Positions 18,370-28,535 of a stretch of 64,000 nt of DNA are shown piece after piece. The position numbers and the translations under genes were made by a program. Every line of letters starts with the position of its first letter. Positions within the stretch are counted from its first letter, which is position 1. Source of the DNA: DATKMP01 sp963790045. Lineage in GTDB: Bacteria; Bacteroidota; Ignavibacteria; UBA10030. The stretch spans positions 58,735 through 122,734 of the forward strand of contig CAWBMS010000010.1 in NCBI GenBank assembly GCA_963790045.1, given 5' to 3'. Under the pieces are notes generated by a model that worked only from the letters and a program-made list of their open reading frames with translations, was not told where the DNA came from and made no database searches.

Positions 18370-19286
18370 AATTGCAAAGCCGTCACTTGTTAGGATTAGA
18401 AGGCGTGAGTAAAGAAGACATCACGCTGATTCTTGATACTTCAGAATCATTTAAAGAAGTGCTCGGACGTCCGATCAAAAAAGTACCGCCGCTGCAAGGA
18501 AAAACAATCGTCAATTTATTTTTTGAAAACTCTACGCGCACACGTATTTCATTTGAACTTGCCGAGCGGCGGCTTTCGGCGGATGTTGTGAATTTTGCTG
18601 CTGGCGGCAGCAGTGTCTCGAAAGGTGAAACGTTGAAAGACACGGCGCGTAATATCGAAGCGATGAAGATCGATATGGTGGTGATACGGCATTCTTCAAC
18701 AGGTGCACCGCATTTTCTCAGCCGTGTGGTGAAAGCAAACATCATTAATGCGGGAGATGGAGAACATGAGCATCCCACGCAGGCATTGTTGGATATGATG
18801 ACCCTGCGGGAAAAGTACGAAACGCTGGAAGGATTGCGCGTCTGTATCGTCGGCGATATTTTACACAGCCGTGTGGCCCGCTCGAATATTTTCGGATTGA
18901 AGACGATGGGTGCGGAAGTTTCCGTCTGCGGACCGGCAACCTTGATGCCGCGTTATATTGAAGACCTTGGCGTGAAAGTCTATTATCGATTAGAAGATAT
19001 TATTCCGCATGTCGATGCGTTGAATGTACTGCGCATTCAACTTGAACGACAGAAAAGCGGATTATTCCCGTCGCTTCGCGAGTATCACAGATACTTTGGC
19101 GTAACAAAAGAAAAAGTTGATCGTGCGCCGAAACCGATTACCATTATGCATCCCGGTCCCATCAATCGAGATGTCGAACTCTCATCGGATTTAGCGGATG
19201 GCGAGCATTCGGTTATTCTCGAACAAGTGACGAACGGCGAAGCGGTTCGTATGGCAGTACTTTATTTACTTGGAACTTCAAACTAA
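18366..19286 (+). CDS. pyrB: Aspartate carbamoyltransferase catalytic subunit
   Basis: PyrB joins carbamoyl phosphate and aspartate, the committed step of pyrimidine synthesis. The 306-residue product carries the carbamoyl-phosphate motif ENSTRTR, the HPTQALLD segment, GDILHSRVARSN and the C-terminal HPGPINRDVE. It overlaps the end of pyrR (ATGA), showing translational coupling. No pyrI regulatory subunit gene follows, so this enzyme is probably unregulated by nucleotides or forms a complex with the adjacent PyrC, as known for some bacteria. The latter is inference. Confidence 0.97.
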   Translation: MKLQSRHLLGLEGVSKEDITLILDTSESFKEVLGRPIKKVPPLQGKTIVNLFFENSTRTRISFELAERRLSADVVNFAAGGSSVSKGETLKDTARNIEAMKIDMVVIRHSSTGAPHFLSRVVKANIINAGDGEHEHPTQALLDMMTLREKYETLEGLRVCIVGDILHSRVARSNIFGLKTMGAEVSVCGPATLMPRYIEDLGVKVYYRLEDIIPHVDALNVLRIQLERQKSGLFPSLREYHRYFGVTKEKVDRAPKPITIMHPGPINRDVELSSDLADGEHSVILEQVTNGEAVRMAVLYLLGTSN

Positions 19287-19296
19287 GGAGATGAAC

Positions 19297-20586
19297 ATGA
19301 AATTGCATTTAAAAGCGGGACGGCTCGTCGATCCCAGCACAGGAAAAGATGAATCCACCGATTTATTGATTGTTGATGGAAAAATTGAACGCATCGGGAA
19401 ACAACTGACCGCCGATAAAAGTTTTGAAGTGATCGATCTAAAAAATAAAATTATTACGCCCGGCTTTATCGATATTCACGTGCATCTTCGTGAACCGGGT
19501 TATGAACACAAAGAAACCATCCAGACCGGATGTGCTTCTGCGGCGGCAGGCGGTTTTACCGCCGTGTGCTGTATGCCGAACACCAATCCCGCCATCGACG
19601 ATGAATCGGTTGTGCGATATGTACGAGATGCCGGCAAACGCGTGACAGGAGGATTGGTTGATGTGTTTCCCATTGCGGCGGCAACGAAGGGAAGAAAAGG
19701 CGAAGAACTTTCACCGATTGCAGAATTGGCGCAAGCCGGCGCAGTCGGTTTATCTGATGATGGTGCTCCGATAGCAAGTGCACAGATGATGCGTCTTGTT
19801 TTAGAATATTCTTCGATGTTCGGATTGCCGGTGATTCAACACGCCGAAGAACCGACGATGGTAAAAGGCGGTGCGATGAATGAAGGATTTGAATCCACGC
19901 GCCTCGGCATGCCGGGCATTCCGCCGATAGCCGAAGAATTGATGATTGCGCGTGATATTATTTTGCTGCGATATATTCCTAAAGCAAAATATCATGTGGC
20001 ACACATCAGCACAGCGAATGCAATTGACCATGTCCGAAACGCAAAATCAGAGAAATTGCATATTACTGCCGAAGCTGCGCCGCATCACTTTTCCATGATC
20101 GATAAGGTTGTAGAAAGCTTCGATACGAACACCAAAATGAATCCGCCGCTGCGCACGAAGGATGACATAGAAGCGGTGAAGCAAGGATTGAAAGATGGTA
20201 CGATCGATGCGATTGCAACCGATCATGCACCGCACACGATTGATGAAAAAGAAGTTGAATACAGCGAAGCGCCGTTCGGCATTGTAGGTTTAGAAACGGC
20301 TGTCGGGCTTTCGATTACAGAACTTGTGGAGAAGAAATATCTTACGCTGTATCAGTTGATAGAAAAATTCACGACGAAGCCGCGTGCAATTGTCGGCTTG
20401 CCGCAAATCAAAATAGAAGAAGGCGCAGTTGCAAACTTAACGTTTCTTGATCCGGTACTTGAATGGACGGTGGATATCAATGCTTTCAAATCGAAATCAA
20501 AAAATTCTCCGTTCAACGGCTGGCAGTTGAAGGGAAAGGCGATAGGGATAATGAACAACGGAATTTGTACCCTGGTAAGCAAATAA
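19297..20586 (+). CDS. pyrC: Dihydroorotase
   Basis: This zinc amidohydrolase forms dihydroorotate from carbamoyl aspartate. The product is 429 residues, typical of the type I class. HVHLREPG holds the first metal ligands, AEAAPHHF a further His, and ATDHAPH the catalytic Asp. The start is the ATG at 19297, six bases after AGGAG; longer in-frame starts overlap pyrB and lack a site. It is the last clear gene of the pyrR-pyrB-pyrC operon. A hairpin without a T run follows. Confidence 0.96.
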   Translation: MKLHLKAGRLVDPSTGKDESTDLLIVDGKIERIGKQLTADKSFEVIDLKNKIITPGFIDIHVHLREPGYEHKETIQTGCASAAAGGFTAVCCMPNTNPAIDDESVVRYVRDAGKRVTGGLVDVFPIAAATKGRKGEELSPIAELAQAGAVGLSDDGAPIASAQMMRLVLEYSSMFGLPVIQHAEEPTMVKGGAMNEGFESTRLGMPGIPPIAEELMIARDIILLRYIPKAKYHVAHISTANAIDHVRNAKSEKLHITAEAAPHHFSMIDKVVESFDTNTKMNPPLRTKDDIEAVKQGLKDGTIDAIATDHAPHTIDEKEVEYSEAPFGIVGLETAVGLSITELVEKKYLTLYQLIEKFTTKPRAIVGLPQIKIEEGAVANLTFLDPVLEWTVDINAFKSKSKNSPFNGWQLKGKAIGIMNNGICTLVSK

Positions 20587-20593
20587 AACGCGC

Positions 20594-20620
20594 ACAGGCA
20601 TTGTAAAGAACGATGCCTGT
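20594..20620 (+). terminator. Hairpin after pyrC (weak terminator)
   Basis: ACAGGCAT (20594-20601) pairs with ATGCCTGT (20613-20620). Only TTCCATTT follows, so terminator activity is uncertain. Confidence 0.4.
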
Positions 20621-20675
20621 TCCATTTCCTCCGGTTCATTGACTTTCGTTGTGTTTTCTGATATTTTGCTATTGA

Positions 20676-21140
20676 ATGAAGCAGCTTACCGCAATAGTTT
20701 TTCTTTGTTTGATGGTACAACTTGTCGAAGCACAAGAACGTAAGGTTGTGCCATCGACAAAAAATACTATTCGTACGAAAATCGAAATCAAACGACAACA
20801 AGAAGCGGATGAATTATTTTATCGCATTGAATTTGGAATTGCAAGCGGTTCCGTAGAGAAATTTTCGGATGCTTTTGGTTCGTCTCTGTCGTTATCGGTT
20901 GGCACCGTGGAGCGCGGGTTGTATTCTGCAAATCAGGTCAAAGCGATTTTGTCGGAATATTTTTCTGGCCGACACATTACTGGTTTTTCGTTTTCTCGCA
21001 TCAAGAACTCTGCTATCAACCCTTATGCAACCGGCCGCTTGGTTTTTATCCGAAGAGGAAATCAAGAATCTGCACAGGTGTATGTGCTGCTTTCATTGCA
21101 GAACGCGCATTGGAAAATCAGTCAGTTTAATATTTACTGA
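20676..21140 (+). CDS. Exported DUF4783-like protein
   Basis: The 154-residue product has a signal peptide (residues 1-19, ending VEAQE). An NTF2-like alpha/beta domain follows, with the pattern GSVEKFSDAFG, LYSANQVKAIL, YATGRLVFIRRG and a final WKISQFNIY. This matches the DUF4783 type found in Bacteroidota and relatives, whose biochemical role is unknown. The large sensor kinase gene starts four bases after its stop, so the two are probably cotranscribed, and a link to envelope sensing is possible. Confidence 0.78.
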   Translation: MKQLTAIVFLCLMVQLVEAQERKVVPSTKNTIRTKIEIKRQQEADELFYRIEFGIASGSVEKFSDAFGSSLSLSVGTVERGLYSANQVKAILSEYFSGRHITGFSFSRIKNSAINPYATGRLVFIRRGNQESAQVYVLLSLQNAHWKISQFNIY

Positions 21141-21143
21141 TGT

Positions 21144-24100
21144 ATGAAAAATCTTTTTTCATCCGAAATGGAAAATCGCCCCGTACTTTGGGGCATTTTT
21201 GTTTGCACAGTGGCGGTGTTCATAGTGCTTCTTGCACAATGGTGGTCCACGACGATTGTGCCACAACAGCCGATAAATAATTCTGAGTTTGAACAGCACA
21301 CGCGCAACGTTGTTGAAAATGAATTTCAATCAAAGATACAATCCTTATTGCAAATTGCTAAAGATGGAGTTCGCGATACATTACTTCAGCGGACTATTAC
21401 GAGCGATGATGACGAACTTCTCTCAAAAGGAATTACACGCCTCAATCAATTGCGTACATCGTCCGCGACGACCATCGAAATCATAGATAGTAACGGAACC
21501 GCTATTGCTTGGAACGGACAAAGATCAGTTGCCGATAGTTCGTTCCATCGATCATCTATCTTTCCTGTTGTAAAAATAAAACGCAGCGGGTTGCACACGT
21601 TCCTTTCTGTTGGAATTCCATTCGGACGCATGCATTGGATGTTTGTGAGTAATATTTTAGAAACAAATTATCCTATCTCAAATCGATTTATTTCGAATCA
21701 AAGTTTCACAAACGAATTATCTACGAAACTGCATGTTCCGTTAAAGTTTTGCGATGTTGATGATTCTACTGATTTAACACACACCATCCTATTGAATGAT
21801 CTTCAAAATCATCCTATTGCAGCGATTGTAATCGGGCGCGAATCATTTGAAAGCAGATACAGCGGATTGCAAGAACAACTCTCATGGCTGCTTTCCCTGT
21901 TTGTAGCTCTTGGACTAATGCTGGTTGCTATTTTGATTGAGCGAAACATAAAATCCAACAGACATCAAATTGTTTATAACATTGTTGTGGTTGTTTTGAT
22001 ATGGAGCGTCAGAATTGGTTGGCGGTGTTTAGAATTTCCGTCAGCCATCATCGGTGGTTGGATGTTTGATTCATCTGTTTATGCAGCCCCATTTATTTTT
22101 AATTTGACATCATCATTAGGTGAATTGGCGATCAGTGTTGTTGCAATATTCCTTTCCGCCGCTGTGATTTGTAAGAAGAATTCGATTGAACAATTTCAAT
22201 CAAAACATTTTTTTCGCCCGTTGTGGTTGCGATATGGATTTGTTGGAATAGCGTTCATCATCAATTTGGTAATTCTCTGGCTGCTTCGTGGTTATACAAT
22301 TGCGATACGAAGTTTTGTTTTCGACTCCACCATCAACTTTCACAATCCTGTGGAAGTGATTCCGTCTCTTCCTGCTATTTTAATTTATCTCAATATCATT
22401 GGATTAACTGTTGCCGTGTTGTGGATGAGCATTCGTTTGGCTCAATTTACACGGCAAGCGATTGGTGGAATTCTTTTTCAATCTACGAAATGGAAACAGT
22501 GGCTAACGCACATGCTTATTATTTTGTGTGCGATTTGCATTTTTTATTGGCTGGATGGACGATTGGTCATGCCGTGGTATCTTCTTTTATCGATGATTGT
22601 CTTGTCCATCTTTTTTGCATATCAAAAAACAAATTCATCGATCCTCAAACAACAACATCTTCGAATTGCATGGGGAATGTTAGCAGCATCATTTATTATT
22701 GCCGTTCCATGGTTAGAGCAATCAATTAATGAAAAGCGCGATCAGCAACTTTCCAACATCGTTTTTCATCTTTCGCAACCGATAGACAATTGGTTATCGT
22801 ATGTATTGATTGATGGTTTGCATTCTGTTTCACAAACATTGTTGCAGGAAACGGGGGCACATTTCTTGGAGCAAGCGCATGAACAACATCTTGCATTTGC
22901 ATTGTGGACCAGAACAATGTTTGGCCGTGAAGGATACAATTCTGCCGTTGTATTATACGATGCACATGGCAATGAAGTTGATCGATTTATCGTTGGGATT
23001 GATAAAACAGAACAGCGCACTGTTCTTGCAAAAATATTTGAAGGCGAAGAAGAAGCTGTTCAAGTTGTTCCCTCCGGTGGTTCGGCAACTTCGGGAAATC
23101 ATTATGGAGCATGGATGACGATTCGTGATACCGGAAATGTTGTTCTTGCAAGTGTTGCGCTGCTTGTAAATGATACACGTTCTTCTTTATTTAACAGCGA
23201 AGAGTGGGAACCGCTGCGTCAATTTACAAACTCTGTACAAAATGATAAATTGCAAGGGCTTGCTATTGCAGAATATTCACATGCTACACTTGTGAATAGC
23301 TCTGGATGGTCATCGCCATTCACACAGGAACTTCCTTCGGATATAACCAATCGATTACAATCAGGAACGGTGAATCTTCGTGCTGCTATCGATGGTGTGC
23401 ATTATAATATGATTTATAGTGTTGATCCATCGGATCCATCACGTGTGGTTGCAGCGAGTTATGTTGAACCGGATTTTCGATGGACGCTGTTCAATTTTCT
23501 CAAAATCATATTGGTTTATCTTGTGGTCGGATTGTTCTTGCTGGCAATCCAAGTCGTACGTTACAGGCGTAGTGCTGTTGTGCATATTAGTGGATTTCGC
23601 GAACGATTGTTTATTGCGTTCTTGGTCGTTGCTTTATTGCCGCTCATCATTGTCGGATATTACAATCGCATGTTTGCCGATGAAAAAGTGATGAATGATT
23701 TATCGCAATCGGTACAGCGGGAATTGAACACGTTAGCGGTGCGGATTGAATCCTACGTCGCCGACGAACAAGATTTTCAGCAGGGCGTTACCGATGAATT
23801 TTGTGATGCGATGGCAAACGAATATGGCACCGATTTTTCCGTCTATGGAACAACGGCGCTGCTTGCAAGTACGCAATCAGAATTGTACCGTGCATCGATT
23901 TTAGATTCCCGATTAAACAGCAATGCGTATTCCGGTATTGTGCTGGAAAATAAAAATTATATTTTGACAAACGAAAATGTCGGAAACGTTGAATATCTAG
24001 TTGGATATGCGCCGATAAAAATAAACGGACAACTTGTTGGAGTGCTTGCCGTGCCGACGCTCAATCGTCAACGAGAAATCGAGTATGAGTTTGCCCAACG

Positions 24101-25022
24101 CAATGCATACATTTTTGGTCCGTATGCGATTGTTTTTGGATTAGTAATTTTGGGCGGAGGATATTTAGCATCGCGGCTTGCACGACCGTTAAAACAACTT
24201 TCCGCTGCTGCACAAGCTGTTGGCGACGGCAATCTTGATGTTTTGGTAAAGATTGATTCTGATGATGAAGTCGGGGATTTAGCGCGTTCGTTTAATGAGA
24301 TGACACAGCGGCTTCGGCAAAGCCGGGCGGAACTTGCGCAACACGAGCGCGAAAATGCTTGGAGAGAAATGGCAAAACAAGTAGCGCACGAAATTAAAAA
24401 TCCGTTAACGCCGATGAAACTTTCCGTGCAACATGTGCGGCAAGCGTTTAAAGATAAAGTCGCGACACGCGAAGAAATTCTTGATCAAGTAACGCGTATG
24501 TTGTTAGAACAAATTGAATCCTTGTCTTTGATCGCGGGAGAATTTTCAGATTTTGCTAAGATGCCTGAGACAAACGTTGCATTGATACATCTTCATTCCA
24601 TTATTCAAGAAGCAGCAGAATTATTTAAACCGCTCACCGATATTCAATTCCGATTTTCTTCATCCAGTGCCGATGATCGAATTCTTGCAGATGCTGAACA
24701 AATGCGGCGTGTGTTTATCAATCTCTTTCGCAATGCTGTGCAAGCGATGAAAGGGAAAGGAACTATTAATGTCGATATGATGATTCAGACTGATACTGTC
24801 GTCGTCGTGCGTATCAATGATTCCGGTTCCGGTATACCGCGAGAACTGCTTCAAAAAATATTTGAACCGAACTTCTCGACAAAAACCGAAGGCATGGGAT
24901 TGGGATTGGCAATCACAAAAAAAATTATCGAGGATGCAGGCGGAACAATAGTCTGCGAAAGCGAACAAGGATCTGGCACAACATTTATTTTGCAGTTACC
25001 TTTAATTCATGGCGTCCAGTGA
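21144..25022 (+). CDS. Large membrane sensor histidine kinase (NtrY-like)
   Basis: This 1292-residue kinase has one N-terminal membrane helix, an extracytoplasmic domain (about 35-235), a block of roughly seven more helices (240-520), and a second extracytoplasmic domain with a PDC-like sensor pattern (520-770). Further helices flank a third sensor loop, followed by a HAMP domain (about 1013-1065), HisKA with the phospho-accepting His in VAHEIKNPLTP (residue about 1082), and HATPase_c with RNAVQAM, DSGSGIP and GMGLGLAI. The kinase core resembles NtrY. No response-regulator gene is adjacent. The signal is unknown. The stop overlaps pgeF (GTGA). Confidence 0.9.
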   Translation: MKNLFSSEMENRPVLWGIFVCTVAVFIVLLAQWWSTTIVPQQPINNSEFEQHTRNVVENEFQSKIQSLLQIAKDGVRDTLLQRTITSDDDELLSKGITRLNQLRTSSATTIEIIDSNGTAIAWNGQRSVADSSFHRSSIFPVVKIKRSGLHTFLSVGIPFGRMHWMFVSNILETNYPISNRFISNQSFTNELSTKLHVPLKFCDVDDSTDLTHTILLNDLQNHPIAAIVIGRESFESRYSGLQEQLSWLLSLFVALGLMLVAILIERNIKSNRHQIVYNIVVVVLIWSVRIGWRCLEFPSAIIGGWMFDSSVYAAPFIFNLTSSLGELAISVVAIFLSAAVICKKNSIEQFQSKHFFRPLWLRYGFVGIAFIINLVILWLLRGYTIAIRSFVFDSTINFHNPVEVIPSLPAILIYLNIIGLTVAVLWMSIRLAQFTRQAIGGILFQSTKWKQWLTHMLIILCAICIFYWLDGRLVMPWYLLLSMIVLSIFFAYQKTNSSILKQQHLRIAWGMLAASFIIAVPWLEQSINEKRDQQLSNIVFHLSQPIDNWLSYVLIDGLHSVSQTLLQETGAHFLEQAHEQHLAFALWTRTMFGREGYNSAVVLYDAHGNEVDRFIVGIDKTEQRTVLAKIFEGEEEAVQVVPSGGSATSGNHYGAWMTIRDTGNVVLASVALLVNDTRSSLFNSEEWEPLRQFTNSVQNDKLQGLAIAEYSHATLVNSSGWSSPFTQELPSDITNRLQSGTVNLRAAIDGVHYNMIYSVDPSDPSRVVAASYVEPDFRWTLFNFLKIILVYLVVGLFLLAIQVVRYRRSAVVHISGFRERLFIAFLVVALLPLIIVGYYNRMFADEKVMNDLSQSVQRELNTLAVRIESYVADEQDFQQGVTDEFCDAMANEYGTDFSVYGTTALLASTQSELYRASILDSRLNSNAYSGIVLENKNYILTNENVGNVEYLVGYAPIKINGQLVGVLAVPTLNRQREIEYEFAQRNAYIFGPYAIVFGLVILGGGYLASRLARPLKQLSAAAQAVGDGNLDVLVKIDSDDEVGDLARSFNEMTQRLRQSRAELAQHERENAWREMAKQVAHEIKNPLTPMKLSVQHVRQAFKDKVATREEILDQVTRMLLEQIESLSLIAGEFSDFAKMPETNVALIHLHSIIQEAAELFKPLTDIQFRFSSSSADDRILADAEQMRRVFINLFRNAVQAMKGKGTINVDMMIQTDTVVVVRINDSGSGIPRELLQKIFEPNFSTKTEGMGLGLAITKKIIEDAGGTIVCESEQGSGTTFILQLPLIHGVQ

Positions 25023-25766
25023 TTGTTCCTGAAATATTTCAATCGTTCCCGCATATCCACGCGGCAGTGAGTACCCGCGGCGAAGTTTCGACGGCTCGTC
25101 CATTTGGTATGAACATGAGTTATACGGTTGGTGATGATCCGAAAAATGTTGAGCAAAGCCGTAGACAATTTTTTTCTTCACTTAATATCGATATTACGAC
25201 GCTGGCAATTCCCCAACAAATTCATTCAAACAAAATTCAGATTATCAATGTGCCAACCACATATTCTGATTGTGATGGATTGATAACACAATCGGAAAAT
25301 CTTGCGTTGGTCATCACGGTGGCTGATTGCCTGCCGATACTGATGTTCGATCCGCAGCACAATGTTATTGCTGCCGTTCATGCCGGCTGGCGAGGAACTG
25401 TTTTTCAAATTGCGAGGAACGCTGTGGAACAGTTGATAAAAAATTATCAATCGAATCCTGATAAATTGTTCGTCTATATCGGCCCCGGTGCCGGAGTTTG
25501 TTGCTATGAAATTGGCGAAGAAGTGGCATCGCAATTTCAAAATCAATGTGTCGAATTGCGTAATGGAAAAAAATTCCTCGATCTGAAACAAATAAATTTT
25601 CATCAACTCCTTGAAATCGGAGTACAAAAAACAGCATATTGAAATAAGTCAGCATTGTACGATTTGTGAACCGGAATTATTTCATTCGTTTCGGCGTGAT
25701 GGAAATCGGTCTGGACGAATGATGGCAACGATCGCAATGCAAAAGAACAAACAATCGGAGATGTAA
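25019..25766 (+). pseudogene. pgeF: Peptidoglycan editing factor / laccase-domain protein (YfiH), frame disrupted near C-terminus
   Basis: This cytoplasmic laccase-domain protein belongs to the YfiH/PgeF family, which edits peptidoglycan precursors or acts on purine nucleosides. Metal-site segments are visible: PQQIHSNKI, DCDGLI, TVADCLPIL, HAGWRG and CYEIGEEV. The first frame stops at 25642. One extra A in the A6 run at about 25626-25631 explains this. Without it the chain continues with HIEISQHCTICEPELFHSFRRDG and ends at 25766, three bases before glmS. The start is GTG at 25019, overlapping the kinase stop. Sequencing error is likely. Confidence 0.88.
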
Positions 25767-25768
25767 AT

Positions 25769-27604
25769 ATGTGTGGTATTGTTGGATATATTGGTAATCG
25801 AAATGCGCTTCCATTGATTATTGAAGGACTCAAGCGATTAGAATATCGCGGCTATGATTCTGCCGGCGTAGCGTTGTTTTCCAAAGGAAATCTTATCGTT
25901 CGCAAAAAAGTTGGCAAAGTTTCCAATCTTGAACATGCGCTTGCAGATGTTTCCTTTACTTCCACCGTCGGACTTGGTCATACTCGCTGGGCAACGCACG
26001 GCGTTCCGAACGATGTGAATGCGCATCCGCATACCGATTGCAATGGAAGAATTGCTCTGATCCATAATGGTGTCATCGAAAATTTTACTTCCCTCAAAAC
26101 AAAGCTATTGCAACAGGGACACGTTTTTAAATCTGATACCGATACAGAAGTTCTTGCGCATTTGGTAGAAGCATTTTACTCTCGTCTTCACGGTCTCGAA
26201 AAAGCAGTTCGTGCAGCACTGAAAGAAGTCGTTGGAACTTATGGCCTGATTGTTCTCTGTGCTGATGAACCCGATAAACTTGTTGTTGCACGCAAGGGAA
26301 GTCCGTTGGTGATTGGGTACGGAGATCAGGAAACGGTTATTGCTTCAGATGCATCGGCATTGATTCAGCATACACGCAAGGTGACGTATTTAGAAGACGG
26401 CGAGATGGCGGTAGTTACGCCGACAACAGTCGTTGTAAAAACGCTTGCTGATGTTGAAATCCATAAAGACATTGAAGAATTAACATTTGATCTTGAGCAA
26501 ATTGAAAAGGGCGGCTTTGCGCATTTCATGCTCAAGGAAATTCATGAACAACCCGAAACAATCAGCAATTCCATGCGCGGGCGATTGTTGCCGGAAGAGG
26601 GTGATGCGAAGCTTGGCGGTTTGGCCGGAGTGCAAGAAGCGCTGGAGCGCGCGCCGCGGCTGATTATTGCAGCTTGCGGTACGTCCTGGCATGCGGCGTT
26701 GATTGGTGAATATATGCTGGAACAGTATGCGCACATTCCCGTGGAAGTGGAATATGCTTCAGAATTTCGCTATCGGAATCCTATTTTAAGAAAAGATGAT
26801 GTTGTAATTTTTATCAGCCAGAGCGGCGAAACAGCTGATACGCTTGCTGCGTTACGTGAAGCAAAATCACAGGGCGCTACCGTCATTGGAATTTGCAATG
26901 TGGTAGGAAGTTCTATTGCACGGGAAAGCCATGCCGGTGTTTATATTCATGCCGGTCCGGAAATTGGTGTTGCTTCAACCAAAGCATTTACTTCGCAATT
27001 AACAGCATTGGCGTTATTGACGCTTCTTCTGGCTCGGGCAAAAGGCGAGATGACAAAAGAAGAAGGTATTGTATTTGTGAAGGAACTGGAATTACTCCCG
27101 AAAAAATTGCAATCCATTCTTTCTCATGATGGAACGGTCTTAGCTATCGCAAAAGAATTTGTTGCTATAAAAAACTTCTTGTATCTTGGCCGCGGTTATA
27201 ATTTCCCCGTTGCGTTGGAAGGCGCATTGAAACTGAAAGAAATTTCGTATATCCATGCCGAAGGATATCCCGCTGCAGAAATGAAACATGGACCCATTGC
27301 CCTCATCGATGAAAATATGCCGGTTGTTTTCATCGCTCCGCACGACAGCACGTACGAAAAAATTCTCAGTAATATGCAGGAAGTGAAAGCACGCCGCGGA
27401 CGCATTATTGCTATTGTCAACGAAGAAGAAACACAGGTTAAAAAACTTGCCGATTATCTGATAGTTGTTCCGGCAACACTCGATCTTCTTGCGCCGATTC
27501 TCACGATTATTCCATTGCAACTGCTGGCGTATCACATTGCTGCATTGCGCGGTTGCAATGTCGATCAGCCGCGAAATTTGGCAAAGAGTGTCACGGTTGA
27601 ATAA
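25769..27604 (+). CDS. glmS: Glutamine-fructose-6-phosphate aminotransferase
   Basis: GlmS makes glucosamine-6-phosphate for cell-wall precursors. The N-terminal glutaminase has the nucleophile Cys2 (MCGIVGYIG) and the RWATHG segment. Two SIS domains follow, with SQSGETADT and ASTKAFTSQ, and the protein ends with the standard DQPRNLAKSVTVE. The 611-residue length is normal. The start is two bases after pgeF, leaving no room for a glmS ribozyme. It pairs with pgeF in cell-wall metabolism. Confidence 0.97.
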   Translation: MCGIVGYIGNRNALPLIIEGLKRLEYRGYDSAGVALFSKGNLIVRKKVGKVSNLEHALADVSFTSTVGLGHTRWATHGVPNDVNAHPHTDCNGRIALIHNGVIENFTSLKTKLLQQGHVFKSDTDTEVLAHLVEAFYSRLHGLEKAVRAALKEVVGTYGLIVLCADEPDKLVVARKGSPLVIGYGDQETVIASDASALIQHTRKVTYLEDGEMAVVTPTTVVVKTLADVEIHKDIEELTFDLEQIEKGGFAHFMLKEIHEQPETISNSMRGRLLPEEGDAKLGGLAGVQEALERAPRLIIAACGTSWHAALIGEYMLEQYAHIPVEVEYASEFRYRNPILRKDDVVIFISQSGETADTLAALREAKSQGATVIGICNVVGSSIARESHAGVYIHAGPEIGVASTKAFTSQLTALALLTLLLARAKGEMTKEEGIVFVKELELLPKKLQSILSHDGTVLAIAKEFVAIKNFLYLGRGYNFPVALEGALKLKEISYIHAEGYPAAEMKHGPIALIDENMPVVFIAPHDSTYEKILSNMQEVKARRGRIIAIVNEEETQVKKLADYLIVVPATLDLLAPILTIIPLQLLAYHIAALRGCNVDQPRNLAKSVTVE

Positions 27605-27678
27605 GACGGATGAATCCCATGAAAATTTTTTCTATCTTATTCATTATAAAAATTTGTACGGATAACCAAAGGTAATGT

Positions 27679-28515
27679 ATGAAACAAGATATCAGATTCC
27701 GTCCTAACGAATGGGCAATCGTGTTAGGTGCTTCCAGCGGATTTGGCGGAGCAACGGCTCTGGAATTGGCACGGCATGGCATGAATATTATCGGTATTCA
27801 CTTGGACCGCCAAACAACGATGCCGCTGGTTCAGAATCTTCAAAAAGAAATTAAACGCACCAATGTGCATTGTGTTTTCTATAATATTAATGCCGCAGAT
27901 GAAATCCGGCGCAATGAAACACTGGATGATATTCAGGAACAGTTTGAAGGCGATACCAATGCGACCGTTAAAGTATTAATGCATTCGCTGGCATTCGGAT
28001 CGTTAAAGCCCTTCATTACAAATAATCCAGGAGAATCGCTGACACAAGCGCAAATGGAAATGACGCTTGATGTGATGGCGAATAGTTTGGTGTATTGGGT
28101 GCAAGGGCTTGTCAGCCGCCAACTGATGAAGAAGGGTGGAAGAATTTTTGGAATGACCAGTTCTGGCGGGCACAGAGCATTTCCGTATTACGGTGCTGTG
28201 TCGGCAGCCAAGGCAGCGTTGCAATCACACATTCGGCAGCTTGCGATGGAATTAGGTCCGCTGGGAATTACCGCAAATGCAATTTTAGCAGGCGTTACGG
28301 ATACACCAGCGTTGCGAAAAATTCCAGGCAGTGCAGGAATGATCGAAGCGGCAAAAATAAAAAATCCTGGTAACCGTCTCACAACGCCGGAAGATATTGC
28401 CAAAGTCATTACCCTGCTCTCGTTAGATGAAGCGGGATGGGTTTCCGGCAGTGTGATCGGAGTTGATGGCGGCGAAGACATTGTCGAATTTGTTAGTCAA
28501 AATAAATCACTATAA
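27679..28515 (+). CDS. SDR-family oxidoreductase, enoyl-ACP reductase-like
   Basis: The 278-residue Rossmann-fold protein begins with the cofactor motif GASSGFGGATALELA. Its catalytic region has the Y-x6-K spacing (YGAVSAAK) of enoyl-ACP reductases such as FabI and FabL, rather than the Y-x3-K of ordinary SDRs. It also ends with a GVDGGEDIV tail. A role reducing an enoyl thioester in lipid metabolism is therefore plausible. The acyl-CoA dehydrogenase 20 bases downstream fits this. Sequence alone does not settle whether it is the main FabI-type enzyme. Confidence 0.75.
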   Translation: MKQDIRFRPNEWAIVLGASSGFGGATALELARHGMNIIGIHLDRQTTMPLVQNLQKEIKRTNVHCVFYNINAADEIRRNETLDDIQEQFEGDTNATVKVLMHSLAFGSLKPFITNNPGESLTQAQMEMTLDVMANSLVYWVQGLVSRQLMKKGGRIFGMTSSGGHRAFPYYGAVSAAKAALQSHIRQLAMELGPLGITANAILAGVTDTPALRKIPGSAGMIEAAKIKNPGNRLTTPEDIAKVITLLSLDEAGWVSGSVIGVDGGEDIVEFVSQNKSL

Positions 28516-28535
28516 CGAAGAATGGTAAGAATAAT

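Noticed and set aside
25751..25768. glmS ribozyme
   Set aside because: Only two bases separate pgeF from glmS, so there is no room for the ribozyme.
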